DNA of 64,000 nucleotides, from NCBI GenBank assembly GCA_029261855.1, contig JAJDAN010000056.1, forward strand, positions 1-64,000, in the 5' to 3' direction. Under the pieces are notes generated by a model. The model saw nothing but the letters and a program-made list of their open reading frames with translations. It searched no databases and was not told where the DNA came from. This stretch comes from Deltaproteobacteria bacterium (GTDB lineage Bacteria > Myxococcota_A > UBA9160 > UBA4427). Shown piece after piece: positions 1 to 8,503 of this stretch. Each line of letters begins with the position of its first letter. Positions within the stretch are counted from its first letter, which is position 1. Position numbers and translations under genes: made by a program.

Positions 1-13
1 GCTGGCGCTGATA

Positions 14-139
14 AGGTGTCGTCTTGGCGTTAGGATGCAGTGTCACCCGGGATCCCCCTCTGGGCTTTGGAGTTGCGTAGACAACAACCCCTGTAGCCTC
101 AGAGGGCCTGGGTGACCAATGTTCCTGGAAGTGACACCT
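14..139. repeat. Imperfect palindromic element at the KefC breakpoint
   Basis: This stretch can fold on itself. Outer arms AGGTGTC (14-20) and GACACCT (133-139) match. Inside them GTCACCC (42-48) pairs with GGGTGAC (110-116), CCCTCTG (56-62) with CAGAGGG (100-106), and GGCT (63-66) with AGCC (95-98). The sequence is visibly less GC-rich than what follows and does not encode the missing part of the neighbouring antiporter. Its right edge coincides with the point where antiporter homology starts. It could be a MITE- or REP-like insertion, a recombination site, or a structured RNA. No transposase is visible and no second copy was noticed in the window. Confidence 0.4.
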
Positions 140-224
140 AGCGGCCGCACGCTTCGCCCTGCGACCCGTCCTGCGCTGGGTCGCCTCGACGCAGATCCAC
201 GAGCTGTTCACGGCCGCGGGTCTC

Positions 225-1334
225 GTGATCGTGCTGGCCGCGTCGCTGGCCATGGAGCACGCGGGTCTCTCGATGGGGCTGGGCGCATTCGTCGCCGGCA
301 TGCTCGTGGCCGACTCGGAGTACCGCCACCAGCTCGAGACCGACATCACGCCGTTCAAGGGGCTGCTGCTCGGACTCTTCTTCATGGCCGTGGGTATGTC
401 CGTCGATCTCGGCCTGCTCGCGAGCGCGCCCGTTCTGATCCTGGGGGCGACGGCGCTACTGGTCGTCGCCAAAGCCGCCGTGCTCTTCCCACTGGCGCGC
501 TTCCACGGCCTGAACGCGGCCGAAGCGCTGCGGACCGCGGTGGTGCTTTCCCAGGGCGGCGAGTTCGCCTTCGTGTTGCTCAGTGCTGCGGTGCTGGGCG
601 GTTTGCTGGCGCCGACCCTGGCCGCCCAGGTCGTCATCGTCGTGACCCTCTCGATGGTCACGACACCCTTCCTCGGGAACGCCGTCGATCGTTGGCTCGA
701 CCGCGAGACCTCCGACGCCCCCGTCTACGACAGCATGGAGGACGAGGCGCACCCGGTCCTGATCGCGGGCTTCGGTCGCTTCGGCCAGATCGTCGCGCGC
801 GTGCTCGGCATGCGGGGCACGCCCTTCACGGCGCTCGAGATCAGTCCGAGCCAGGTCGACTTCGTTCGCAGCTTCGGGAACCGCATCTACTTCGGCGACG
901 CCACGCGTCTCGACCTGCTGCGTCAGGCCGGCATCGAGCGCGCGAAGGTGTTCGTCGTCGCCATCGATGATCGGGACGCCGTCAGCCGGGTCTGCAAGCT
1001 GGTCCGCGAGTCGTTCCCGAACGTCACCATCGTGGCTCGCGCCCGCGACCGACTGCACGACCTGAGCCTGCGCGAGTGCGGCGCTCACGTCGTGATCCGC
1101 GAGACGCTGCACTCGGGGATCGAGGCGGCCAACGAGGTCTTGCGCGGACTGGGCGTGCCGGCGGACGAAGCCCGGGCTTCCGTGGAAACCTTCCGCGCCC
1201 ACGACATGCGCACTCTCGAAACGCAGCTCGCCGTCTACCACGACGACGAGGCCTTCCGGGAAGCCAGCAAGGACGCCGCAGAGCAGCTACACGAGGTGTT
1301 CGAGGCAGACCGCAGCCGCCGCGACGAGGGTTAG
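225..1334 (+). CDS. KefB/KefC-type monovalent cation:proton antiporter with RCK domain, 5'-truncated
   Basis: This is the C-terminal two thirds of a CPA2-family K+/H+ antiporter of the inner membrane. The last transmembrane helices are present, including the family-typical GLSMGLGAFVAGMLVADSEY block and ITPFKGLLLGLFFMAVGMS. They are followed by an RCK/TrkA-N Rossmann domain (GFGRFGQIVARVLG, then YFGDATRLDLL) that binds nucleotide and gates transport. Full-length relatives have about 600 residues; only about 370-400 remain here. Homology actually starts near nucleotide 138 (ARFALRPVLRWVA), but that frame meets TGA at 132-134, and the DNA before it is a palindromic element. The GTG at 225 is therefore only the first usable start. 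The gene is most likely broken rather than merely cut by the window edge. Its 3' end overlaps the convergent serine hydrolase by 4 nt. Confidence 0.75.
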   Translation: MIVLAASLAMEHAGLSMGLGAFVAGMLVADSEYRHQLETDITPFKGLLLGLFFMAVGMSVDLGLLASAPVLILGATALLVVAKAAVLFPLARFHGLNAAEALRTAVVLSQGGEFAFVLLSAAVLGGLLAPTLAAQVVIVVTLSMVTTPFLGNAVDRWLDRETSDAPVYDSMEDEAHPVLIAGFGRFGQIVARVLGMRGTPFTALEISPSQVDFVRSFGNRIYFGDATRLDLLRQAGIERAKVFVVAIDDRDAVSRVCKLVRESFPNVTIVARARDRLHDLSLRECGAHVVIRETLHSGIEAANEVLRGLGVPADEARASVETFRAHDMRTLETQLAVYHDDEAFREASKDAAEQLHEVFEADRSRRDEG

Positions 1335-2653
1335 AGACCGAAGAAGGCGAACGACTGCGCGAGGTAGACCGGGTAGGGGGGCGAGCTGCCCGGAGCCGGC
1401 TGGTTCTGTGCGAGCACGACACCGACCAGGCCCGTCGACGGGCTCACGAAGAAGGTGGTGCCGTAGTAGCCGGACCACCAGAAGTCGCCGTCGCGGTCGG
1501 TCGTGGGTGTCTCGTCCGCATCCACCACGACGGCCATCCCCAACCCCCAACCCAGGCCTTCGATGTCCTCCTCGCGCAGCACGCCGGAAGCAACGTGGGC
1601 CCTGGTCATCTCCGCCACGGTCTCTGGGGAAAGGATCGTCGCGCCGTCGTAGCTACCGCCGTTCCAGAGCATGAGCGCGAAGCGCATGTAGTCGCCGGCG
1701 GTCGACACCAGGCCGCTGCCGCCGGGCGTCCAGTCCAGTGCGTCGCTCGCTGGCGCGTCGACCCGGACGAGGGCGCCGTTCGGGTCCTGGGTGTACATGG
1801 TCGCGATCTCGTCCCGGGCTTCCGACGGCGGCAGGAAGCCGGTCTTCTCCATGCCGAGCGGCTCGAAGATGCGACGGGCGAGGAAGCGGCCGAACGGCTC
1901 GCCGGCGGCGACCTCGACGACGCGCGCCAGCACGTCCGCCGACCAGCCATAGCGCCAACGCTCGCCAGGCTGCTCGTACAACGGGGCCGTCAGGATGCGG
2001 TCCACACGCAGCGCCAGGGGACCTTCGCCGGCGTAGATGTCCCGCTCGGCCCAGACCCGGCCGAGATCCGAAGCGTCGTCCCGGGCGCCGATGCCCGCCG
2101 TAAAGGTCAGGAGATCGCGGACAAGGAGGGGCCGCTCCAGGGGAAGGGTTCGGATGCGGCCCTGCTCGTCGGCCTGCGTGCTCTCTGCCACGCGAAGCGA
2201 CTCGGCCCGGGGGACATAGCGCGCGACCGGGTCGTCAAGACTGAGTCTTCCTTCCTCGACGAGCAGCATCGCCGCCACGGCGGTGACGGGCTTGGTCATC
2301 GACGCCATCCGGAAGCGCGTGTCGAGCGTCATCGGCCGCCGCGACTCGATGTCCGCGTAGCCCGTGGCAACGGCTTCGACGACGCGGCCGTCCCGGGCGA
2401 AGAGAGCCACGTAGCCCGACTGCATCTCCGCCCAGACCGCGGCGTCGAGAAACGAATGGAGGGCCCATCGCGACATTCCGGACAGGTCCCGTGGCGCCGG
2501 CAGGCTCGCATCTGCAGCCGGGGGCAGCGCGTCCTTTGCATCCAGGAAAAGGGAAGCGCGGGGATCACCGCACGCGATCGCGGCAACCCCCATCAGCGCG
2601 CTGAGCCCTATGCGCTGCCACGGCCTGCGCGGGCAAGATAGGCGTCGGATCAT
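1331..2653 (-). CDS. Serine beta-lactamase-fold hydrolase lipoprotein (class C / esterase family)
   Basis: A 440-residue protein of the beta-lactamase/penicillin-binding/EstB-like serine hydrolase family (PF00144 type). The N-terminus is basic then hydrophobic, ending in AAIAC with Cys28, a plausible lipobox, so it is probably a lipid-anchored periplasmic protein. The catalytic S-x-x-K is Ser118-Met-Thr-Lys121 (RMASMTKPVTA). The second motif is YGWS, with Ser where class C enzymes have Asn. The third conserved block appears as the aromatic WWSGYYGT near the C-terminus. Such proteins are usually esterases, D,D-peptidases or amidases rather than antibiotic-resistance enzymes, and the substrate cannot be read from sequence. 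It is divergent from the flavodoxin-fold gene, across a 174-nt gap. Confidence 0.85.
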   Translation of the reverse strand: MIRRLSCPRRPWQRIGLSALMGVAAIACGDPRASLFLDAKDALPPAADASLPAPRDLSGMSRWALHSFLDAAVWAEMQSGYVALFARDGRVVEAVATGYADIESRRPMTLDTRFRMASMTKPVTAVAAMLLVEEGRLSLDDPVARYVPRAESLRVAESTQADEQGRIRTLPLERPLLVRDLLTFTAGIGARDDASDLGRVWAERDIYAGEGPLALRVDRILTAPLYEQPGERWRYGWSADVLARVVEVAAGEPFGRFLARRIFEPLGMEKTGFLPPSEARDEIATMYTQDPNGALVRVDAPASDALDWTPGGSGLVSTAGDYMRFALMLWNGGSYDGATILSPETVAEMTRAHVASGVLREEDIEGLGWGLGMAVVVDADETPTTDRDGDFWWSGYYGTTFFVSPSTGLVGVVLAQNQPAPGSSPPYPVYLAQSFAFFGL

Positions 2654-2827
2654 GGGACCCGAACGATAGATGATCCTCCAGGGCGGAGGGCATTCTCACG
2701 GGATGCTGCTCTTCCGTGTAACCGCATCGCTCTCCGGTCCATACGGGACTGTGCGACGCTGCATTGCGTCCCCACTGCGACTGAACCGACGACGGAACGC
2801 GAGATCACGGCGAGGAGGGATCCGACC

Positions 2828-3574
2828 ATGGCTCTGAACGAACGGCAAGAAGCTCTCTGTGCGGAGAGTCGTTGGGACTTCTCCGACCTGCGCGCGATCT
2901 TCCTGAACTGCACCCTCAAGCGCTCCCCCGAGCTGTCCCACACCGAAGGCTTGATCGCCATCTCGAAGTCGATCATGGAACGCAACGGCGTCACGACGGA
3001 GCTGCTGCGACCCGTCGACTTCGACATCGCCTACGGGGTGCAGCCCGACATGACCGAGCACGGCTTCGCGAAGGACGACTGGCCGGGTCTCCTCGAGAAG
3101 GTGATGGCGGCGAACATCCTGGTGATCGGAACTTCCATCTGGCTGGGCGAGAAGACTTCCGTCTGCACCAAGGTCGTCGAGCGGCTCTACTCGGCGTCCG
3201 GGCACCTGAACGACCGCGGACAGTACGCCTACTACGGAAGGGTCGGCGGAGCGCTCATCACCGGAAACGAGGACGGCGCGAAGCACTGCGCGATGAACAT
3301 CCTCTATTCGCTTCAGCATCTGGGCTACGTGATCCCGCCCCAGGCCGACGCGGACTGGTTGGGCGAGGCAGGCCCCGGCCCCTCCTACCTGGACGAGGGT
3401 TCGGGCGGGCCAGAGAACGACTTCACCAACCGCAACACGACCTTCATGACCTGGAACCTGCTGCACCTGGCGCGCATGCTGAAGGACGCCGGCGGCATCC
3501 CGGCCCACGGCAACCAACGCAGCGAATGGGACGCCGGCTGCCGCTTCGACTTCGACAACCCGGCCTATCGCTAG
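2828..3574 (+). CDS. Flavodoxin-fold NAD(P)H-dependent FMN reductase family protein
   Basis: A 248-residue cytoplasmic protein of the NADPH-dependent FMN reductase/flavodoxin superfamily. The beta-alpha start (DLRAIFLNCTLKRSP) fits the phosphate-binding loop. The segment ANILVIGTSIWLGEKTSV is the second flavin-contacting loop, and GALITGNEDGAKH follows. The ATG is preceded by AGGAGG about 8 nt upstream. The C-terminal 60 residues (aromatic and acidic) extend beyond a minimal flavodoxin domain. It probably transfers electrons from NAD(P)H to a flavin or quinone; partners are unknown. It converges on malate:quinone oxidoreductase with a 24-nt gap containing the palindrome CGGGGCGCCCCG. Confidence 0.8.
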   Translation: MALNERQEALCAESRWDFSDLRAIFLNCTLKRSPELSHTEGLIAISKSIMERNGVTTELLRPVDFDIAYGVQPDMTEHGFAKDDWPGLLEKVMAANILVIGTSIWLGEKTSVCTKVVERLYSASGHLNDRGQYAYYGRVGGALITGNEDGAKHCAMNILYSLQHLGYVIPPQADADWLGEAGPGPSYLDEGSGGPENDFTNRNTTFMTWNLLHLARMLKDAGGIPAHGNQRSEWDAGCRFDFDNPAYR

Positions 3575-3598
3575 GCGGGGCGCCCCGGCTGCACGAGC

Positions 3599-5092
3599 TC
3601 ACGCGACGTCCAGCTTCAGGACCTCCGCGGTCTCGGCGCGAACCCGCGCGCACAATGCGGCGTCGGTCTTGAGGTCGTGGCCGTAGGAGGGGAGCATCTC
3701 GCGGATCTTCGGCACCCAGTGGCCGACGAGTGCTTCGTGGAAGCAGGACTCCAGCACGTGCAGCATGATCCAGACCGCCGTGGAGGCGCCGGGCGAGGCT
3801 CCCAGCAACGCCACCATCGAGGAGTCCGCCGAGTGCACGATCTCGGTGCCGAACTCGAGCTTGCCGGTGCGCGCCTTGTCCTTGTGGATGATCTGGACCC
3901 GCTGCCCCGCGACCGCGAGCTCCCAATCGGACACCCGCATCCCCGGGTAGAACTCGCGCAGGGTGTCGTAGCGGTGAGACGACCGCTGCAGCACCTGTCC
4001 GACCAGGTACTCCTCGAGCGGAAAGTTGTCTCGCGCCACAGCGAGTAGCGGCAGGATGTTGTCGCGTCGCACGGATCGCGGCAGGTCGAAGAGCGAGCCT
4101 CGCTTCAGGAACTTCGTCGAAAAGCCGGCGTAGGGCCCGAAGAGCAGCCATCGCTTGCCGTCGATGACGCGCGTGTCGAGATGGGGAACGGACATCGGCG
4201 GAGAGCCCGTTGCCGCCATGCCGTAGACCTTGGCTGCGTGGCGCTCGGCGACCTCGGTCTCGCCACAGCGCAGCCAGATGCCGCTCACCGGGAAGCCCGC
4301 ATAGCCCCTGGCTTCGGGGATGCCCGACTTCTGCAGCAACGAAAGCGCACCGCCGCCGGCACCGAGGAAGACGTGCCGTGCCAGGACGGTCCGCTTCACA
4401 GCGCCAGGACCCTCGACGTCGAGCCGCCAGCCTCCCGCCGGCCGTCTGTGCAGGTCGACCACGGATTGCGAGAAGTGCACCGAGAAGCCTTCCTGGCCCT
4501 CGAGATGCTTCAGCAGCTGGCTGGTGAGTGCGCCGTAGTTGACGTCGGCGCCACTCACGATGCGCGTCGCGGCGACGTGCTGGTTCGGGTCGCGCCCCTC
4601 CATGATCAAGGGCGTCCAGTCTGCGATCTCGGCGTGGTCTTCGGAGTACTCCATGCCGTGGTAGCAGTGGTGAGCACTCATCGCGGCATGGCGCTTCCGG
4701 AGAAAGGCCTGGTGCTCGGCATTCATCACGAAGCTCATGTGCGGGACGGGGTGGATGAAGTCTTCCGGCGAGGCGATGGCGCCCTTCTTGACGAGGTAGG
4801 ACCAGAACTGTCGCGACAGATCGAACTCGACGTTCACCTCGAGCGCCTTCGCCATGTCGATGCTGCCGTCCGCGCGCATCGGCGTGTAGTTGAGCTCGCA
4901 GTTGGCGGCATGGCCCGTACCCGCGTTGTTCCAGGCGCCCGAGCTTTCCTGGGCCTCGCCCGGAAGACGCTCGATGATCTCGAGCTTCAGGTGCGGCTGC
5001 AGCTCCTTGAGAAGGACGGCGAGGGTCGTGCTCATGATGCCGGCGCCGACCAGTGCGAGGTCGACCTCCTGGGCGCCGTTGCTCTCGGTCAT
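3599..5092 (-). CDS. mqo: Malate:quinone oxidoreductase
   Basis: A 497-residue FAD-dependent peripheral membrane enzyme that oxidises L-malate to oxaloacetate and passes electrons to the quinone pool, bypassing NAD-linked malate dehydrogenase in the TCA cycle. The N-terminal dinucleotide-binding segment is VDLALVGAGIMSTTLAVLL. Family landmarks are SSGAWNNAGTGHAANCELNYTP, the long substrate domain, and the C-terminal SMVALLGASPGAST block. Length matches the family (about 490-550). The start is supported by GGGGGAGG just upstream. It is transcribed divergently from the nitrilase-like gene, sharing a 132-nt region. Confidence 0.95.
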   Translation of the reverse strand: MTESNGAQEVDLALVGAGIMSTTLAVLLKELQPHLKLEIIERLPGEAQESSGAWNNAGTGHAANCELNYTPMRADGSIDMAKALEVNVEFDLSRQFWSYLVKKGAIASPEDFIHPVPHMSFVMNAEHQAFLRKRHAAMSAHHCYHGMEYSEDHAEIADWTPLIMEGRDPNQHVAATRIVSGADVNYGALTSQLLKHLEGQEGFSVHFSQSVVDLHRRPAGGWRLDVEGPGAVKRTVLARHVFLGAGGGALSLLQKSGIPEARGYAGFPVSGIWLRCGETEVAERHAAKVYGMAATGSPPMSVPHLDTRVIDGKRWLLFGPYAGFSTKFLKRGSLFDLPRSVRRDNILPLLAVARDNFPLEEYLVGQVLQRSSHRYDTLREFYPGMRVSDWELAVAGQRVQIIHKDKARTGKLEFGTEIVHSADSSMVALLGASPGASTAVWIMLHVLESCFHEALVGHWVPKIREMLPSYGHDLKTDAALCARVRAETAEVLKLDVA

Positions 5093-5224
5093 TCCCGATC
5101 CTCCCCCCGCTGACGACTCCGACCCAGCCCGATGACCCCGGGACAGTGCCGCGTGCGGCCCTCTCCGTCACGGGCTCGATTCGCCCGCTACGCTTCGACG
5201 AGCCCAGCATTCCAGGAGTCGAGC

Positions 5225-6193
5225 ATGATCCCCGAGCGCTACGCCCCCTACGAGAAGGTCGTGACCGTCGGCGCGGTGAACTTCGCATCCGTCGCCGGAG
5301 ACAAGAAGGCGTCCCTCGCCAAGATCGAGGCGAACATCCGCGAGGCGGCGGCCCAGGGTGTCGACATCATCGCGTTTCCCGAGGAGGCCTTGATCGGCTT
5401 CGGCCAGTGCCCGGTCTGCCAGTCCGGCGCGAGCGGGTGCGACTATCACGCCGATCTGGCCGAGACCGTGCCGGGCCCCTCGACCGAGCGCGTCGCCGAA
5501 CTCGCCAGGGAGCTCGACATCTACGTGGTTTTCGGACTGGCGGAACGAGACGCCAACGATCCGAGCGTTCTCTACAACGCCGCCGCCGTCGTCGGCCCGG
5601 AGGGCACCCAGGGCAGCTACCGCAAGCTTCATCTGGGATCGCTGCCCTGGGTATCCGAAGGCGTGACCTACCAGCCGGGCAGCTCGCTTCCCGTCTTCGA
5701 AACCCGCTTCGGCCCGATCGGTGTGCTCATCTGTTACGACTTCTGGTTCAACCCAGAACTCTCGCGTCTGTTGGCGCTGAAGGGTGCCCGGCTGATCGTG
5801 AACTGCTGCGCCACCTTCACGGGCCCGGGGAAGCGGGACTACCTGGTGAACACCACCACGACGCGCGCCCAGGAAAACCTCTGCTACGCGGTCAGCGCCA
5901 ACCAGGTCGGCGGACCCGACGGGGCCGGCAGCTACGGGGCCGAACGACTCGACGAAGGGCGCACGTCGGAATTCCTCGGCCACAGCACCATCGCGGGCCC
6001 GGCATTCCCCCGCTTCAGTCAGGTCTTCGCCGAGGCCGGCGACGAGGAAGAACTCGTCACGGCCACCCTCAGCTTCGAGAAGCTCCATCGCTGGGAGACC
6101 ATCTTCCCCTGGCGGGATTGGCGGGCCAACCACCAGTCTCCGACCTCGAAACTCGTCGCCGACGAGTTCCAGAAGCTGACCCACGGTTCCTGA
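5225..6193 (+). CDS. Nitrilase-superfamily carbon-nitrogen hydrolase
   Basis: A 322-residue member of the carbon-nitrogen hydrolase superfamily, which cleaves nitriles, amides or carbamoyl groups in the cytoplasm. The Glu-Lys-Cys catalytic triad is visible: Glu53 (FPEEALIG), Lys134 (SYRKLHLG) and Cys170 (LICYDFWF). I chose the ATG at 5225 because AGGAG lies 7-8 nt upstream and the domain starts directly after it; an in-frame upstream ATG at 5132 would add a non-conserved basic tail. The Cys-rich stretch QCPVCQSGASGC is unusual for the family. It lies immediately upstream of the MarR-led operon and may act on the same substrate class, but it probably has its own promoter. Confidence 0.88.
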   Translation: MIPERYAPYEKVVTVGAVNFASVAGDKKASLAKIEANIREAAAQGVDIIAFPEEALIGFGQCPVCQSGASGCDYHADLAETVPGPSTERVAELARELDIYVVFGLAERDANDPSVLYNAAAVVGPEGTQGSYRKLHLGSLPWVSEGVTYQPGSSLPVFETRFGPIGVLICYDFWFNPELSRLLALKGARLIVNCCATFTGPGKRDYLVNTTTTRAQENLCYAVSANQVGGPDGAGSYGAERLDEGRTSEFLGHSTIAGPAFPRFSQVFAEAGDEEELVTATLSFEKLHRWETIFPWRDWRANHQSPTSKLVADEFQKLTHGS

Positions 6194-6224
6194 CGAGGCG
6201 TCAGATCGACACGCGACATTTATC

Positions 6225-6254
6225 TTGCGAGAAAGCTTTCTGGCGGTGTATAAC
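6225..6254 (+). promoter_or_regulatory. sigma70-like promoter with a palindromic operator in its spacer
   Basis: A TTGCGA box (6225-6230) and a TATAAC box (6249-6254) are separated by 18 nt. The spacer is occupied by the perfect 12-bp palindrome AGAAAGCTTTCT (6230-6241). The ATG of the MarR gene at 6261 lies 7 nt after the -10 box, where transcription would begin, so the transcript appears leaderless. A palindrome between the -35 and -10 boxes of a marR-type gene is the usual place for autorepression. Boxes and palindrome are seen directly; function is inferred. Confidence 0.6.
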
Positions 6255-6260
6255 GCCCGG

Positions 6261-6770
6261 ATGAGCTGGATCGACGATCTCTCGACCGCGTGGGAGCGTG
6301 AGTACCCCGGACTCGACACCGCGACCTTCCCCCCGATGGTGCGCCTGGCTCGCCTGTCGGTGCTGGTCGAGAGCTTCCAGCGAAGCGTGTTGTCGCCCTT
6401 CAACCTCTCGTCCGGCGACTACGGCGTGCTGGCCGCCCTGCGCCGCGCGGGCCCGCCCTACCAGCTGACCCCCAGCAAGCTGTACAGCCGGCTACAGCGC
6501 TCGTCCGGTGGCATGACCAAGATCCTGAAGCGGCTGGAAGAGCAGCGGCTGATCGACCGCGCGCCGGACCCCGAGGACGGCCGCGGGTCGTTGGTCTCGC
6601 TCACCGAGGCCGGACTCGACCTGCAGGAACAAATCTTCCACGCGTTCCTGACCGGCACCCAGGACCTGCTGGAGTCGCTGTCCGAGACCGACCTCAAGGA
6701 CATCGACGGGGGCCTGCAACGCCTGCTCGCGATCTTCGAGGGCCGCTTCGAGACGAGGCCCCCGCTGTGA
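6261..6770 (+). CDS. MarR-family transcriptional regulator
   Basis: A 169-residue winged-helix regulator. The core is SSGDYGVLAALRRAG (helix 2), LTPSKLYSRLQRSSGGMTKILKRLEEQRLI (recognition helices) and DRAPDPEDGRGSLVSLTEAG (the wing with the family-typical D-x-R-G motif). MarR proteins bind as dimers to palindromes and release DNA on binding small, often aromatic, ligands. It is the first gene of the run of thirteen co-directional genes and overlaps the next by 4 nt (GTGA), so it probably controls the operon and itself. A TTG start at 6225 is possible by frame, but it would sit inside the -35 box; the ATG at 6261 fits better. Confidence 0.9.
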   Translation: MSWIDDLSTAWEREYPGLDTATFPPMVRLARLSVLVESFQRSVLSPFNLSSGDYGVLAALRRAGPPYQLTPSKLYSRLQRSSGGMTKILKRLEEQRLIDRAPDPEDGRGSLVSLTEAGLDLQEQIFHAFLTGTQDLLESLSETDLKDIDGGLQRLLAIFEGRFETRPPL

Positions 6771-8503
6771 GCTGGGACCTCGTGATTCGCGGCGGCATCG
6801 TCGTAGACGGCACCGGGCTTTCTCGGCGACGAGCAGACGTCGGCGTCCGCAACGGCCGCATCGCCGCGGTCGGACACGTGCCCGATGCGAAGTCGGCCTC
6901 TCGGGTCATCGACGCCGAAGGAATGATCGTCGCGCCGGGCATCGTCGACGCCCACACCCACTACGACCCGCAGCTGACCTTCGATCCCTATGCGACCTCG
7001 TCCTGCTACCACGGCGTGACGACGGTGCTCGCCGGGAACTGCGGCTTCTCGATCGCGCCCACGCGCGCCGACGCGCGGCCCTACATCAAGGCCATGTTCG
7101 CCAAGGTCGAGGGGATGGCGCCGGTGGCGCTCGAGGGCGTCCGCTGGGACTTCGAGACCTTCCCCGAGTACCTCGCCGCGCGCGAGGCGAATCTCGGCGT
7201 CAACCTCGCCTGCTACGTCGGGCACTCGAGCGTGCGCCGCTATGTCATGGGGGCGGACGGGTCCGACCGCGAGGCCAGCGCCGACGAGATCGGCCAGATG
7301 CGCGCGATCGTCCGAGACGCCATGGCTTCGGGTGCCGCCGGCTTCTCCTCGTCTTCGGTACCGACCCAGGTGGACGGCGACGACCGTCCCATCGCGAGCC
7401 GCTTCGCAGCGCGCGAGGAGATCGTCGCGCTGTGCGAAGAGGCGGGGCTCGCCGGGAGCGGAAGCATCGCCTATCTGCCCAAGAGCGTGATCGGCGGGCT
7501 CAACGAAGAAGACGAAGAGCTGCTGATCGAGATCGGCCAGAAGAGCCGCCTGCCGGTGGTGATCCAGGGCGTGGGCGGCCGGGACAAGGTGGATGCACCC
7601 ACCGCGGGCTGGGACAACGCCAAGCGTTTCCTGGACGGCGCAGCCGCCCGCGGCGCCGCCGTCTTCTCCCTGCTTCGCAACCACCCCTTCGACCGCCCGA
7701 TCGATCTGGCGGCGGGCACCCCGCTCTACGCGGGCGTCTTCTCCTGGCAGGCCCTGATGGACCTGCCCCACGACGAGAAGCTCGCCAAGCTGAACGATCC
7801 CGCCTATCGCGACATCATGCGAGACGCCGTCGACCACCCGAATCGCGACCCCGATGCCGGTTCGACGCTGCCGCCGCCCCACTGGGACGTGACCTTCGTC
7901 GACGAGGTGAGCGATCCGCGCAACGAGAAGTATCTGCGACGCACGATCGCCGAGATCGCCGCCGAAGAGCGGAAGGCTCCCGCCGACGCGATGCTCGACC
8001 TCGCCCTGTCAGAAGACCTGAAGACGAAGTTCCGCTGGGAGAACAAGAGCGAGGTGTGGTCGCAGGCGGTCGAGGAATGCATGAAGCATCCGTCGATGCT
8101 GATGGGCGTCTCCGACGGCGGCGCGCACCTCGACCGCGATGACGGGGCGGACTGGTCGACCTACTTCCTGCGCTACTGGGTGCTCGAACGCGAGGCCTGG
8201 ACCCTCGAGGAAGGAATCCGTCAGCTCACCCAGATCCCCGCCGCGATGGCGGGCTTCCACGGTCGGGGCGCGCTGCTGCCGGGCTACGCGGCGGACATCA
8301 TGATCTTCGACCCGAAGACCGTGGGCCCCGGCACCAAGCGCATGGTTCACGACCTGCCGGGTGGAGAGGGACGCTTCTCGGCACGGCCGCGCGGCTTCGT
8401 GGCCACCATCGTGAACGGTGAGCCGATCGTGCTGGACGGCAAGCTGCAGTCGGCGCTGCCGGGGCAGCTGGTGCGACCGCTGGGGCCCGGGTCCGTCTCG
8501 TGA
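6767..8503 (+). CDS. N-acyl-D-amino-acid deacylase-like amidohydrolase
   Basis: A 578-residue member of the amidohydrolase superfamily, D-aminoacylase/dihydroorotase-like branch. The N-terminal small beta domain (DLVIRGGIVVDGTGLSRR) is followed by the metal-binding HTHYDPQLTFDP. The loop GNCGFSIAP has the cysteine that bridges metal in D-aminoacylases, and the late SDGGAHLD supplies the catalytic Asp. It ends in ADIMIFDPKTVGPG, also typical. Such enzymes hydrolyse N-acyl bonds, giving a carboxylate and an amine. The GTG start overlaps the marR stop (GTGA), and its own stop overlaps the next GTG, indicating translational coupling. The true substrate is unknown; members of this branch are often over-annotated as D-aminoacylases. 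Confidence 0.88.
   Translation: MSWDLVIRGGIVVDGTGLSRRRADVGVRNGRIAAVGHVPDAKSASRVIDAEGMIVAPGIVDAHTHYDPQLTFDPYATSSCYHGVTTVLAGNCGFSIAPTRADARPYIKAMFAKVEGMAPVALEGVRWDFETFPEYLAAREANLGVNLACYVGHSSVRRYVMGADGSDREASADEIGQMRAIVRDAMASGAAGFSSSSVPTQVDGDDRPIASRFAAREEIVALCEEAGLAGSGSIAYLPKSVIGGLNEEDEELLIEIGQKSRLPVVIQGVGGRDKVDAPTAGWDNAKRFLDGAAARGAAVFSLLRNHPFDRPIDLAAGTPLYAGVFSWQALMDLPHDEKLAKLNDPAYRDIMRDAVDHPNRDPDAGSTLPPPHWDVTFVDEVSDPRNEKYLRRTIAEIAAEERKAPADAMLDLALSEDLKTKFRWENKSEVWSQAVEECMKHPSMLMGVSDGGAHLDRDDGADWSTYFLRYWVLEREAWTLEEGIRQLTQIPAAMAGFHGRGALLPGYAADIMIFDPKTVGPGTKRMVHDLPGGEGRFSARPRGFVATIVNGEPIVLDGKLQSALPGQLVRPLGPGSVS

Noticed and set aside
1..140. Integron attC site as an explanation of the palindrome
   Set aside because: The outer arms are AGGTGTC/GACACCT, not the RYYYAAC/GTTRRRY core expected for attC, and no integrase is visible.
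1076..2641. A 521-codon + strand frame overlapping the antiporter end and the serine hydrolase
   Set aside because: Its translation has no recognisable motif, and it lies opposite a gene with intact catalytic motifs.
3576..3587. Perfect palindrome CGGGGCGCCCCG between convergent genes as a rho-independent terminator
   Set aside because: It has no loop and no T-tract on either side; at best it is a weak structure.
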